64,000 bases of DNA, taken from contig CM067343.1 in NCBI GenBank assembly GCA_034190875.2, positions 23,362,861 to 23,426,860 of the forward strand. Direction: 5' to 3'. Source of the DNA: Urechis unicinctus (Eukaryota > Annelida > Polychaeta > Xenopneusta > Urechidae). Positions 24,901 to 37,919 of the stretch are shown here, one piece after another. The notes beneath the pieces are model-generated. The model worked only from the letters and a program-made list of their open reading frames with translations. It did no database searches and was not told the DNA's origin. How positions within the stretch are numbered: position 1 is the stretch's first letter; each line of letters opens with the position of its first letter. The translations under genes and the position numbers were made by a program.

Positions 24901-26200
24901 CAACAGAATGTTTTATGTTTTATGTGGCTTGATTGTATGAAATTGTACATTTGGGGCCAAATTTGTTGCATATTGAATGTTTAGAATGTGCGAGATATGA
25001 ATATGCGAAGTATGAATCAATTGCTTTCATAAGATTTTCCTTGAATGAAAGCCGCACTCGACACATACTCTTTCGCTGCTGTCAATTAGCGTCTTGCTGC
25101 TTACGTCTAGATTACGTCAGTAACTTACGTCGACTTGTTACTGCTCCCCCTTAGCTTTCTCGCTGCTCTCGTTCAGCTTTTTTGTTCCTTAATGTTTTCC
25201 TATGTTGCCCCCACCTCTCTCTTATATTTATTAATCACTCTGTTTATCTAACATATTTCTTAAATTTCTATGAGTAAATTTGTTGTTTTTCTTTGGGTGA
25301 TTATGCAAAAAATTTAGTCGCTGCGTGGCGCTTCGGGTTATGAACAATACTCGCTTTTGTTGATGTCAAATAAGTGGATTGTTAAATCAAGCGATCGATC
25401 GAACGCCTGTCATATTCATAATGCACCTATTACTTTGTAATGTTACATCAAAAGCCTTCTTTACCTGCACATATCAACGCAATATGTTATTATTTTCATC
25501 TATTGTCTCGGTATGCTTCTTAGTGATTCAATAAATCCTATGAATGGTGAACATCAAACAGATTGCAGTTGGATATTTTGATTACCACATACACTTGCTT
25601 TAGTGATCAACATATTGTCTTCATAGATAGACGACTATCGTAAGCTATAAGTTTATATTGGGACTGTTTGTCCACAATTCGGCATCATAAAGAAGTTATT
25701 ACGGATTAGTGACATGCAATGGTTTTGATTGCAACAACATGCATGACAGGGTGCATAAATCGCGATGTGTGACACGAATGTGGCAGAGTTAAAGTGTTGA
25801 TTTGTTAACACTTGGACTGAGTCTCAAGACTGCTATCTAGAGGTCCCTTATCGGTTAGTAACATACGATCAGATTCATTTACCATCCACTCTCTAATCCT
25901 TGCTCATATCTAAGATGCCGACATTTAATACCAATCATTTTACTTGATATTCCGTTTCCAATTGGCTTAAAAAAGTAAAGGTATTTGATTATGCTGCTAG
26001 GTAGGATTGGGGCCTCATAGAGCCAGTCACATCTACAATTATGCCCTGTAATAGCCCACTTGGCCCCACTTGGTGTTCATTTGAAGAAAGCATTCGATTA
26101 ATTGGTTCATATTAATCAACAGCTTCTTCTTATGTAGAAGATTAAAGAATTGTTTTTTATACTGCTGGGGCAGAATATCGGCGTCTCGCTTAACTGCGAA

Positions 26201-27150
26201 TGGTAACATGCTTACCACGTTGTTTATCGACGCTAAGTTCGCGAAATATAAATGTCAATAATCCAACGAGCATTATAACTTCTGATGAAGGAAACTAAAT
26301 ATTAGGTTAATGTATAATAGGTTGCACGATGGATGACAGTCGCAAACAGTTTGGTGCTTTGACCAGTATTAGCAAAAAGTATGCAAGCGTGCTTTTGTTT
26401 GAGGTTCACACACTGGAGTCATATTATATGTGCATACTCGCCAACCAAAGCCCGGGGAATCCGCATGACTTCTTCGCTCCAAATGCCTTTACCTTAGCTT
26501 CCAAAACTAGCTATCACCATCACGACCTAGGTATATTTGTAACAGAGGGTTATTTCCCATGTGAACATACTAATACAAGCTGATGTACAATAACCAATGT
26601 TCATATATAATAAAATCACCGTGCTCTATAGAAGAAGAATGTCATCAGATCTTAGGATCAGATTATAAGATGATTGGTTCAAAATTGCATGCATGAATGT
26701 CAGTCATACAAACCAGATAATATATCTTATGTATGTTCAAGCTTTGCCTTTTTCTATAATTTATATGGGTAGGTTAACAAACAAGAGGCAATAAACATTC
26801 TATTGTATTTTTTTTACTATTTGAAATCGCTGCTTACAGCAGACTGTAATTATGTTTGACGAAAAATTGTTGGCTAATTGTTGATGTAAAATTCAAAATT
26901 CAAAAAAGTCACCGTATTCTAAATGCTTCCAAACACACTTAATTGCATTATATTCATTACATAATCATAAAACGTCTATGAATCTAGGAGCACCTGTTCC
27001 TATGTTGAACCGCTTATAAACACTGTGTCTCCTAGGCAGATTTACTTCTTAACCTTGAACATTCAGTGGCCCTTGCGATGCTGAGTATTGTACGTATTCG
27101 TCATCTCGTACGTCCTTGGTTCGGGTTTTAATATTGCCTTTGCATGTATT
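26201..27150. other. Spacer between Z and Y copy 2, nothing recognised
   Basis: AT-rich. An 84-codon frame at 26,329-26,583 (plus) with ordinary residue composition has no recognised motif and no partner in the window. The alignment with Z copy 2 fades out at about 26,200/49,950. Confidence 0.4.
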
Positions 27151-28588
27151 ATATTGGAATGGGTAATCATCAAAATAACATATATTTTATGCTATTATGC
27201 CTTGCCACCATAGAACAAATAGGCTTACGAATAAGCAATCATTACAGAAAGTATAAACACAAACTGTGGTAACGCACGTAATGGTGACATATGCAAACCT
27301 TTACTTTGATGTAGACCTGTAAAAGCTGATTTAATCAGATGAAGCTACGCAGCGCCAAATCCAAGTGATGCATATTAGTTACCATTTAATAACTTAATCT
27401 GAGTAATCATCCACAACGGCTAATTAGTATTCATCTCAAGGTCGCACAAATATATCGCTTCTCAGTACATTGGCTTCTTTGCACTGGGTATGTTATCCTC
27501 GGCTTATCTCTGGAATCGACCTAGCATGGATACAAAATCTAACAGTCTTTGATCTAGATCATTTCTAGCCTTTATTTAGAGACAAGATGGATGACCCTAG
27601 TTTCCTAAATTAGAGCAAGAGCGTGCCTTGTTCTAGTGTTTAAATGTAACTCGCCAGCCGGTTGAAGAAGATCATTTACATGTGCAGCAACTTCATGTTG
27701 AGTTAGGCTCAATTGCTGTAAAATGGTATTGCAGTACAAGCACAATGTACAACATAGGCTTTTATCGCTTACTGTGACGGCACGTCTTAACTAGAACAAA
27801 TTACATAAACAGCTGAAGTTTGTGAGAGCCTTACATTGGCTCAAAGCGCCAATGTATTAAAGCAATAATCCTTCAATCCTTCGTCTATTGTCTTTCATAT
27901 CTAATTTACATTTTAATTCTTATTAAATTGAGAACGTTTTAATTCGTGGACCCGATATTGCATACCATTAGCAATGTGGTGGCTTTGTCCGAATCCATCG
28001 AATTCCTACCGTCGTATAACTTCCACGGCCTTCAAAATAATTAACACTTTGACAAATGATATGAAATATAATGTGGTATGGTTTCATCGCCGAAAAGGGT
28101 TTTCGTTCATATAGTTTACATCCACACAACACACAACAAGTGATGTAAAGTTACCGGCCCATCCGTTCATATTAAGTTGAAGATGAATCATGCTTTACTT
28201 TTTGTATAAATGCGTTTGGTTTGAACCTCCCTTCAGTAAAAGCAATTGGTTTTCAGATCATGCTTTGCAGAGCTCCTCAGCCAGCCTTGTTTCATTTAAG
28301 TAGAGGATATATTGATCATTTGGCAACGCTGTACATTCTTCAATGAAGGCTAATGAGCTATAAATCAGACGATAACTGTCTCGTTCATAATGAATCTGCT
28401 CATGATCGACGGCGTGTAATAATGGTACCCAGTTTTCGTAAGCGTTGTGACCATAATAAGCAGGCGCCTTCACAACACACGGCATCAAAACACGTTGTAA
28501 TGAGCATTCAGAGGATATTTGAATCGCATGTTGTCATTTGGTATTTGCAGGACTCATAGCCCTCAATCTGCGGGTTGCATACGTCCAT

Positions 28589-28601
28589 CCCCCCCCCCCC
28601 C
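28589..28601 (+). repeat. C13 run, counterpart of the G-cluster in Y copy 1
   Basis: A run of thirteen C, preceded by tgcatacgtccat and followed by a stretch reading ttgatcaatagttttcc, the same flanks as the G-run of copy 1 when reversed. Confidence 0.9.
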
Positions 28602-30831
28602 TAAATTTCATTTGATCAATAGTTTTCCTTTAATACTATATAATGTGTGTATCAATTATTGGAGTAAGTGATGTTTTTGAAAGGGGAATGAGGGCAGTAA
28701 TGTGCTGTTACCTTGACAAATTATCCACACAGTTTGCCTTTAAATTTAAAATATGAACTGGTGCACTGCTTTGTTGACTTTTAAATGCCAAAATATATTT
28801 CTATGAAAATGCGTCTAATCAAAGTGACTAACGGTGGCATTAAGTTACTGAAGCCGAGTAGTATTTATATTCCATTGCGAATGCATATTTATTCGAACAA
28901 AGTGTCGTGCATTATGTTAGCACGATATTAGTTCGACTTTGTACGTAATAAGGTTCATTGAAAGGTGTAATCGCAATAAAGGGTTTAGTTTCCTAGTTGA
29001 AACAATCACCATTGAAAGCATAAGTTTTGGTGTTGGTCTTACATGGGGAATTAAAATAAATTAACTCTGACTGCATTGTCGTAACATTAGATATATAAGG
29101 CGTTGAATCGAACGAATAACCTGGGCTATCAATCAATGCGCCACTATATCCTGTCAAGTCCACCCAGTGCGGGTTAGGCAAGTGGATGACACACTGATCT
29201 GGACACTTGGTGATGACAGATGCTGACAATTTTCATAATATAACGCACGGCTTTGATGATCTACAGATAACCCTTAAATAGGTTAAGAGTAAACCAAAAC
29301 AATGAATCGAGAAAACCTAAGCATTTACTACTGGTCCCAGACATTACATCGGCCAAGTGATTCAGACTGCAATTATACGATGAAGATGGCTGTGAATATC
29401 TTTTCTAACCTTTTGCCAATTTTGACAATCGAGGGTTTGGCTTGTGATAGCGGATTACATGGGTAAAATTATGATTGGACTGTATGCCCATATACTGAGA
29501 TACCGTAACGTTATGAGGTCAATTATCTGCACCGCCATTCGTTATTTTTTGCAACCCGTACCAAACAGCGCCAGCACGTCTTGAAGATATGCCGGATGGT
29601 ATGCCTGCGGCACATAGTTAGATAAACTGCTTCGTGAAGAATACGGTAATATATTGTTACAAGACGCAATACCACTGTTTATGTCCCGAGCGTGAAGTGC
29701 TAAAACGAGACCTTACCTGACCGGTGATACTCTGCTTTTTTATGTATTTTTTATACGCATAATGAGCAGCGTCATGTTGCTTCACGAACGCAGCAAAAAC
29801 TGACATAACATTACGTTTTCGTCACATACAAATTACATGCCTCGCATGAATGATGTTGCATAATACGGCGATGATTACGGTTTGTATAGACGTTACTTGA
29901 GTTACTTTGGCCAACATTTAAAACGGTACATCACTGGGGCTATCATGGGGGCATGGTGTTGCCGGGCACGCTGTGACAATTGTTTAAATACCAGAAACAA
30001 ATGACGCTGCAAAATTTACACGTATTATGTTGAACGACGGAAATACACTTCATGAGTACGTTTGTTTAAAAATTCTGACTTATACGCATTTTGCAAAACA
30101 ATGCACTAAGAATATTAGTATCACATTAACCGCAATAAGCATTGTACATCTAATCATTTAATTTATATGACACTATAGATATACGGAGCATCACATTGAA
30201 ATGATGCAACCTAAGCGCCATCAGTCACATGATTAGCCACTATGATGTACATTTGGCGCGACATTTTGCCTGGCGGGCTGCACATTTGCAATAATCAATA
30301 CCATTAAATGCTTCGAGTCGGTGCTATAATCCAGGCAACGACCAATGTTGTCATTGCTTACGTAATGATCATTCATATTGCAAGTTGTACATCTCGTCAG
30401 CCCGCCTAGTTCTTGTTAGATGAGAGTAGAATAGATCGAATGCGAACCTGTACATTCATTGATCGGACTGTATCAGCCACGAACCTGTCAAAAGAAAACG
30501 CACATCGCCCTATATTAACTATGTCGACTCGTTAACAGTAGATAAAGTCGGGTTCAAACTAGCACCAATTTTTCACAAGATCAGGCACCCATATTAAATG
30601 TACTATCGCTACATGCGTATAAGCTGTTTCATTGCACTTTAGAACAAGACTATTGACTTTAAAATCCGATACACGTCATGACAATATTAAATGTTTAACT
30701 AACTTCCCACTGATGCTCCTGTGTCCCATATCACACAAAGAGAGGTCATTTACTTCTATTACAGCCATTTACGTTCACCCAACACTTGCTATAAGGTTCA
30801 ATTATTCGTTTGAAGATTTATCATCATTTTT

Positions 30832-30848
30832 ATAGCCACAGTGGCTAT
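30832..30848. repeat. Perfect 17-bp palindrome in Y copy 2
   Basis: ATAGCCACAGTGGCTAT, the counterpart of 19,202-19,218. The matching site in Y copy 4 (about 43,395-43,412) is degenerate (tatatgcggctgcatatt) and no longer holds the same core. Confidence 0.85.
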
Positions 30849-32559
30849 GCATTCGTAGAACATGAAAAACAAAACATCGTTAAATTACGCATGTATTTTG
30901 ACATAATCCGTTCGCAGATTGCCCGATGGTTAAACTACAGGCATAGATAGTCAACTAATGTTACATTTAACAATATACTATTCTCCTTTCATTGCTTAGC
31001 TTAGGGGACAATCCTTTGGTGGCAATGGTTTAAGCTGTGAATGATGAATCCAAATACAGGTCTGATAAACTACCACGCAGCAAGGTATTGCCATCATACC
31101 ACTTTTGAGGGAAATATATTTGTATGCGTCAAACCGTTGAAATATTTATGTTTGTTGTAGGTAAAGCATGGGTGATTGCATGCATCCATCAGCTGTAAAA
31201 TATCGTGACATACTCTCGAAATATTATTGCAGACCGAGTTGCAATATGCAATTCAGGAATTTTATGATTTGATATAAAATTGAATACAAAATGTAAGCAT
31301 AATCGTCCAATGTCTTAGTAACGTTTGTCATGATAGCTTGTTACACCAAGGCTATGCTTAAGACAACAAATGTATTTATGCCAACACTCCCCTTTTTAAT
31401 TTATCGAGCACAATTCTGAAGTGTCGAGCGCTTTCTAATGGTACGCTGGGAAAATCGTTGTTTCCTCTCAAAATTTGCTGCATACGTAGTTACTCAGAAA
31501 AAAGATGTTTGATAACATATGAAGGCTTATCATACGCAGCTTTTAACTTTGTAATGGTTACGACTAAAAACGCATAGTTTTTAATGCAAACGTTTGCAGA
31601 AGCGGGATTATCATGCATGACATGATTGTATCTACTCTAGTGTCTGTCACTAAAATGACATATCAGCATAACCGACGTGTACCTAGTCGGGCATCCTTGT
31701 TTTTGTTAGGCGAGGAATGTATTGACCATTTGTATTCACTTCACATGGATACATTTAGCTTGATGAACGATAAACCAGACTATTTGCATGCATATTGCAC
31801 GATAGTATATGCTAGGATTCGTTAATGGTGACTGTTCTCTTTATCGACAATGCGTGATAGACGGCGCTGTAGACACAGTGCTACCTTCCGTCCGTATCAG
31901 TAAAAATCCCATGTCATGGAGCAAACTAGGTAGAATACCCAGTCGTATTATTATTGTCTTTTTTAATTCAGTGCAAACATTGGGACGTTGTAGTCCATTG
32001 GAATCACTATCTATCTTACTTGCTAAGGTACTGTATTTGCAGAGTTAAGCAAATAATTTCTTCATTTGGCACGCACACTTTCCGTGGGGAAATACTTCAT
32101 TACGATAACATGGGTCATTTTCCGGCAATTGCTGCAAGTATGTGGCTCTATTGACATGACTTACGGGAATATGATTTCTTCTATACCAATATTACTTTCA
32201 TATATTACTACCGAAGATTTGCAAAGATAATACCTAGAGCCATAGATTTCACGCAGTGAGATAGAGTGTTGATCTTCAATGCGTTTTGCGCTAGATGCTA
32301 TTGGCACTTACAAGCCAGCTTTAATAGCATATGGGTATTATTAACATGCGGTCTGTTCGCAATGGCCTGGTTTCATGATGCATTGAACGGTCGCTTCCAA
32401 ACAGATATCGTGATATATATCTACATATATTTTGTGTTTGTTTTTAGATCAAATGTTCAAAAGGATTGCAGTACATAGTAAATAGTAAATGACTGAAAAT
32501 AAGATATTTATCCTAGCGTACCTTAAATCAAGGGCTTTTATGTTACACATTACACACTA

Positions 32560-35500
32560 ATGCTTATGTGTCCATATCACACCAGGAGAGGTCATTTGCT
32601 TATATATCAGCCATTTACAGTCATTTTGTTATAAGCGGCTGCATTCCTAGTACATGAGATAATAAACGTCCTTTAATTAAGCATTTAATTTGGAGTAATC
32701 TGTTCGCAGACTGCCCGATGGATGAACTACTGTCATAGATGATGCCCACTTATTTAATATTATACTGTGTTCCTCGCATTGCTATGCTTTGTGGACAATA
32801 TTTTGGTGGTAATGGTACCAGCTATAGCTAATAAATCCAAATTCTGATGTTGTGTAAACGTGATAAAGTTCCATGCAGCAAGGTATTCCCATCACACTAT
32901 TGTTGCGGGATAAATAAGCTGTAACAATATCGTGAAATCCTCTCGAATTAGTATTGCAGATAGAGATGCAAAATGCAATTCATATATTTTCTGATTCCAT
33001 ACAAAATAGAATACGAAATGAAAGCACAGTCGTTAAATGTCTCAGATACGTTTGTCAGGAAAACTGATTACGTCACTGCTATGATTATTACAGCAAATGT
33101 ATTTATGCTTACAATTCACTTTTTTATCAGTTAAACAAAGCACTGAAGTGTCGAGCACTTTCTAGTTGTGCATTGGGATAGTAGTTGTTGCCTTCCTAAA
33201 CTAGCAGCATACGTGGTTACTCAGTAATAAATGTAAGAAAACTCTTGTAGGTTTATCAAACGCAGCTGAACGCATAGTTTTTAAAATAAACTCAAGGTAC
33301 ACGTCGGCAAGAGCGGGATTATCGTGTATGACGAGATTACTCTTGTGTCTGACACTAAAATGACATATCACCGATGTGGACCTCATCAGGGATCCTTGTT
33401 CTCTTTAGATGAGGAATGTATTGACCATTTGTATTCACTTTAAAGACAGACATTAAGCTCGATGAACGATAAACCAGACTATTTGCATGCATATCGAATG
33501 ATATTATTGCGAGGATTCGTTAATGGTGACTGTTCTCTTTATCGACAATATGTAATATAAATGTAAATGTTTGCCTTATATATGCACACAATTTGAAAAA
33601 ACAGTAATTAACTTAGCAAAATCTTAGATTTTATAAAATGTCAGTCAAAAATAACGATAAGTCTTCTTTGAGATGAAATATAAAATATTTTTGTACTGTG
33701 ATAAGAATTATTCGCAGAAAATATTGATAGTATCTACTGATACTAAGACCCACTAAGTAAACAGGCGCTGTAGACACAGTGCTAGCTTCCGTCGCACCTC
33801 TTCCGTATTATAACATAACGGTATGGCTATGTTTGTAACTATAATTAATACCAGAGCAAAATGCTATGTCAAGAATAAAAAAATAAGTAGAATACCCAAC
33901 CGCCGCTATTATCTATATCAATGTTTATTCAGTGCACACATGGGGACGTCGTAGCCCATTGAAATCACGCACTATTTTACTTGTTTGCGTGCTGTATTTG
34001 CAGAGTTCAGTAATACATTGCCGTATTTGACAAACACACACTGTTCCGCGGGGAAACACTTCATGTGGTCATTAACACCGATGTTCTGACACGCATTAGT
34101 ACTGTTATCATCTTATCTGTGAATCTAATAGAATATTCATTTCGCTGAACAACCCTTACACTGACAGTGCATTAAATAACATTGTAAGTCGTGGCTCGCG
34201 CGATTTTTTTTCAATTACGTTGGCAAGACCCGCTCTGATATATTGCATGACATGCTTATTGTGCCATTGTTTGTGGTGCTGTAAAGAAATATGCTCCTCA
34301 GAAATGTTAGCATTAACATAAAGCTCGAACCGTACCACATTCTAATTGTTAGACCAATCGTTCGGATTTTTGCAAGATATAGCATTATGGAACCCGTTGG
34401 TTTTCGCTTACGTTACCATTTATGCACGACACCATAACTGGAAATATTAGTTAGAAAAATATAATATCAATTATAAAATGCGGCATACATATCCATATTG
34501 TAATATGTTTGTTGTATTTAACAGCACGCAGGCAATACAAATCAGAGCGGAGAGGAGACAGTTACCTGGCAACGCGCTTTCTACAAATATACCTAGTCTG
34601 ATGATACACATCAGCCGAGAAGCTGATCGATTACAAGGGCCGTTGCCCGGCGTGTGCTGTAAGTATGTTGCTATATTGACATGACTTACGGGAATATGAT
34701 TCCCTCTATATAAATGTTACTTTCTATATTGCGTCAGAAGATTTGCAAAGACAATGCCTGGAGCCATAGATTGTACCCAACGAGATAGAGTGTGAGTCTT
34801 CTAATTAGGCACTAAACAACAATTTAGCTTTTGAGGCAAGTCGTCAACGTTAATAGAGCGACACATTCTAACTCGGGTGCAATGTCATCGAAAACGATTT
34901 GACCTAATTTCAGGACGTTTTGTACAATGTCAGATGCATTTAATGTACTGTGTAGTGATTTTGCACCTCTACCATTTCATTGTACAAGATTGGTGATAAC
35001 TACGGCAGTATGATATAAACACATGCAAGTCATGAAAGGGCTTATAACATTGACTCAAATCAATTGCGGTGTCATTATCTATGAAGCCACTGAATTGATA
35101 TTAGGCAAAAAGAGCGACCCCTTCTTGTCCATGCTGGCCAACAAACACATTAAATCAAACAGTTTATGCACTTTTTCTTACTAAACAGGTTTGACAGTCA
35201 ACAATATACGCTGCAATATGCATACGAACTTGATATACATCTTTTGTAGCGCAATTACAGATATCCATTCACTTGTGGCTCGTCATCGATATGGGTATTG
35301 ACCTGAAGGTAACGTATCGTGATTTGCTCACGATTATATTGCACGGTTACTACGCAGTTGTGGTAGGTACGGTGCTGTGAAGAAATGTCATTAACGCAAA
35401 CATATCAGATCTTCGCACGATTTTGTACATTGGCGTTTGAAGAAATAGCGCCAGATTGCCAAATCTCTTGCCGGAGGCAACACCACACAGTCAGTATGGC

Positions 35501-36350
35501 AAGCGAAGCTATTTGAAGTCACATCCTCCTGTCATTATTTCACTTCGGTTTTCCACTGACATGCTCCAGGGCAGCTGTAATGCACCACGTTATCATCGCA
35601 TCCACCATATGAAGCACATAATTAAACATTGATTATCATTGGTTAATGCTCTTGGATTATATGAATAATAACCCGAAGGCTTACTCTCTGGATATTCTCA
35701 CTAATCTGCTCTTCAATCCAATATTGATTAATACAATGGTTGTCTGAAAAACATCACTGATGGGCTTTGACTTGGTAGATTTGTAGATGATGCTTCGCAT
35801 ATTCCTAGTGTGTTTTTCGTTTTAGGCTCCGCCCAGTGGAATAAGGTTTCAGTTGCAAACAGCTTATCATGGATTCATAAAGATAGCAGCGTGCCTCTAA
35901 CTATATAAACGTCGGCACCATACGTTTTGGTATCGATGTAGAGCTAAGTATATCCGCATGCATCCAAAATCCCGGAACTGCATAATTTGATATTAGGTTG
36001 TATTTTTATCGACCCTGGTTTTTTACGTGTGGTTTGTATGCCTATATCATGAGGTAAATGATGTCGGACTTATCCATCACAAATGCATGTCATTGCCATA
36101 TATCGTTTTTGTCTATTTATAAGAAATATTGTATCGGGAAGTGTGGTGTAGAGATATACATAATTCGCACTTGTGGTAATGAAGACTCGAAATATAGGCG
36201 TAAGTTTGAGAATAACTTAAACTTATCTACTTTTGAATGTTTAAAGAGGAGCTTAAATGCTGGGGAGAGATGCGCTAAGCGCGGAGGCCAAATGTTGAGA
36301 AACAGGCTTATTGTTGACATCACCTGGAAGGATGTACTGCATCAAACTGA
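32560..36350 (+). repeat. Module Y, copy 3 (distal part only)
   Basis: Matches copy 2 from 30,715 onward (30,730/32,570, 31,850/33,545, 32,135/34,665) and copy 4 at its far end (34,660/44,105, 36,270/44,750). It carries a block (33,555-33,765) otherwise seen only in copy 1, so it did not arise simply by duplicating copy 2 as it is now. The first half of Y is missing. No coding frame of note. Confidence 0.8.
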
Positions 36351-36359
36351 TGACTGAGA

Positions 36360-37900
36360 GGGTACGTCATGATGATGGCTAGGTTTGTTGTCAATTTGGC
36401 ACTCAATGCCCAAGCATTCATAGTACCAGTAGAAGCTTCGTGCGACCATCCTAACTCTAAAATATTAAAGCTGACTATCCTTAAGAAGGTGTAAGTTATA
36501 CAAATGGAGCAGGAATATAGCCTGCGCAAGTCATATGCACACTGCTGGCGTTCATCGACGTGAGCTTTCCGAACTGGTGGGTCCATTCGATCCAGGCAGC
36601 AACGTGATACTTGAAGATCCTCGGCCGGTTGACCATGTAGTGGAGTCGTGTGTCAACGCCTCCTCTGGCTTAGCATAATCTGTCCCCTGGACTGAAGACG
36701 TTACCGAACTAGTACATATTCTAAAGTGCTGTGAACCGAGCACGGGAAGACAACCACACCTAGCAGAAATACTTAGGAGGACGGAATTTTGACTCTTAGC
36801 TGTATTTGTCCGAAAACCTTTGTTTCATTAACATACTGAAATGGTCTTGATTCCTGAACAATTCAAACAGGGGTTTACTTTGCAAAATAATTTAGCCAGA
36901 TACATACCAACTATGCAATTTATGCGCGCACTAGTGTCCATAAAGGCGATGTTATAACATTTTCAAATTTTGACTAGTACTGTCTGATCACTGAAAAGGG
37001 CGGTGCTGATTAAATTTAGGTGGGTAGTTTAAATAGCAGAATTTAGCAATGTGTCCCTTCCCTTTGCAATTGAAACATTGAATGGGGTCTGGGGTGGGGG
37101 TACGAAAATTATTGGTGTACATGTGTGATTTGCTTCGTTCACTGTCCCTGGAAATGTGACGAGACCTGGAATCTATTCTACTAGGACGTATACCTGAAAA
37201 GGACCTGGAACAGTTAAAACTGTCATCTGAGCCATCCCGGCTGTGCTGGCCTATCGCTCTATCTACCCTGTATAGGTGGTCCCTGAGACTGGTACCAGAA
37301 TTGCATGCCGAATTAATCGGTGCCTAGAATAGGACCTTCCGCGTCTATCGTGTTCCCTATTGGACCTATAGTTGTGGTAGGAGCGGTGGCGTTCTCTAAA
37401 TTGGTCAGGCAGGGAACATGACTCATGGGGCTGCTAACCTGGCATTGCCAAGACCGGATTTGTAAAGTACCCAAATGTATCTGTCGTCAAGGCTGTTGCT
37501 TGCTTGGCATAAGGCCCGTACGGGCCTCGGGGCGTGGCCAATACTGGCTGAGCTAGCCACCCACTTTGATCATTGGCTTTATATTCGGAGAGTTCTCCTT
37601 TCTGTCTCTTCAAACGTATGGTGCATTGACCCATTGAACTTGGTCATGAGATTACAAACAGACTGGCCTGTTTTCCTTTATCTGTCTTCCCTTTCCTGAA
37701 AAAAAAATTGAGGGACAGGTCTGCAAAGTTGGACACATTAAGCATCTTGTTATCTTAGTCTAGGGTTAAGTTTAAGTCTTGCCTAAATCTGGCCGCCATT
37801 TTGTCGGTCATTCCCGTAATTCGGATTCTTGAAAAAACACTTGAGAAGGAGAGGTAAGGGGTCCATAAAGACTCAATTTGAAGCTTTCCGTCGTCGGAAG
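36360..37900 (-). mobile_element. Gag-bearing retroelement fossil (minus strand)
   Basis: A GC-richer block with gag-like coding traces between Y copy 3 and X copy 2. At 37,036-37,077 the minus strand encodes a CCHC zinc knuckle (CX2CX4HX4C: CFNCKGKGHIAKFC). It is preceded by an Arg/Ser/Tyr-rich stretch and a Pro/Gly/Ala-rich frame (37,434-37,634), as in nucleocapsid ends of gag proteins. The copy is broken, with several interruptions. No LTRs, protease or polymerase were recognised inside the block. LTR-retrotransposon (Gypsy-like) is the most likely family, but a LINE ORF1 with zinc knuckle is not excluded. It looks old. Confidence 0.55.
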
Positions 37901-37919
37901 ATCGATAAGGCAATTACGC

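Larger units (their letters stand above)
22980..26200 (+). repeat. Module Z, copy 1 (loop of the Y-Z-Y' fold-back)
   Basis: Matches 45,950-49,950 in direct orientation. Anchors: 23,090/46,065, 23,286/46,250, 24,120/47,045, 25,050/47,490, 25,640/48,180 and 25,800/49,565. Identity is about 85% over 23.0-24.2 kb and lower after that. Copy 1 has about 0.65 kb (24,250-24,900) that copy 2 lacks, and copy 2 has about 1.2 kb (48,300-49,540) that copy 1 lacks. Confidence 0.8.
27150..32290 (+). repeat. Module Y, copy 2 (opposing arm)
   Basis: The longest Y copy by span. It is inverted relative to copy 1 and direct to copies 3 and 4. Compared with copies 1 and 3 it lacks roughly 0.2 kb at 31,860, where the sequence jumps to the conserved ggcgctgtagacac. 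Followed after about 270 bp by copy 3, which repeats only its distal part (30,715-32,290). Confidence 0.85.

Noticed and set aside
26329-26583. 84-codon frame with ordinary residue composition
   Set aside because: No family motif and no partner copy; not enough to call a gene.
18190-32290. Large virus-like DNA element (Polinton type)
   Set aside because: Long inverted ends are present, but no polymerase, integrase, ATPase or capsid-like frame was seen, and the arms are far longer than usual for that family.
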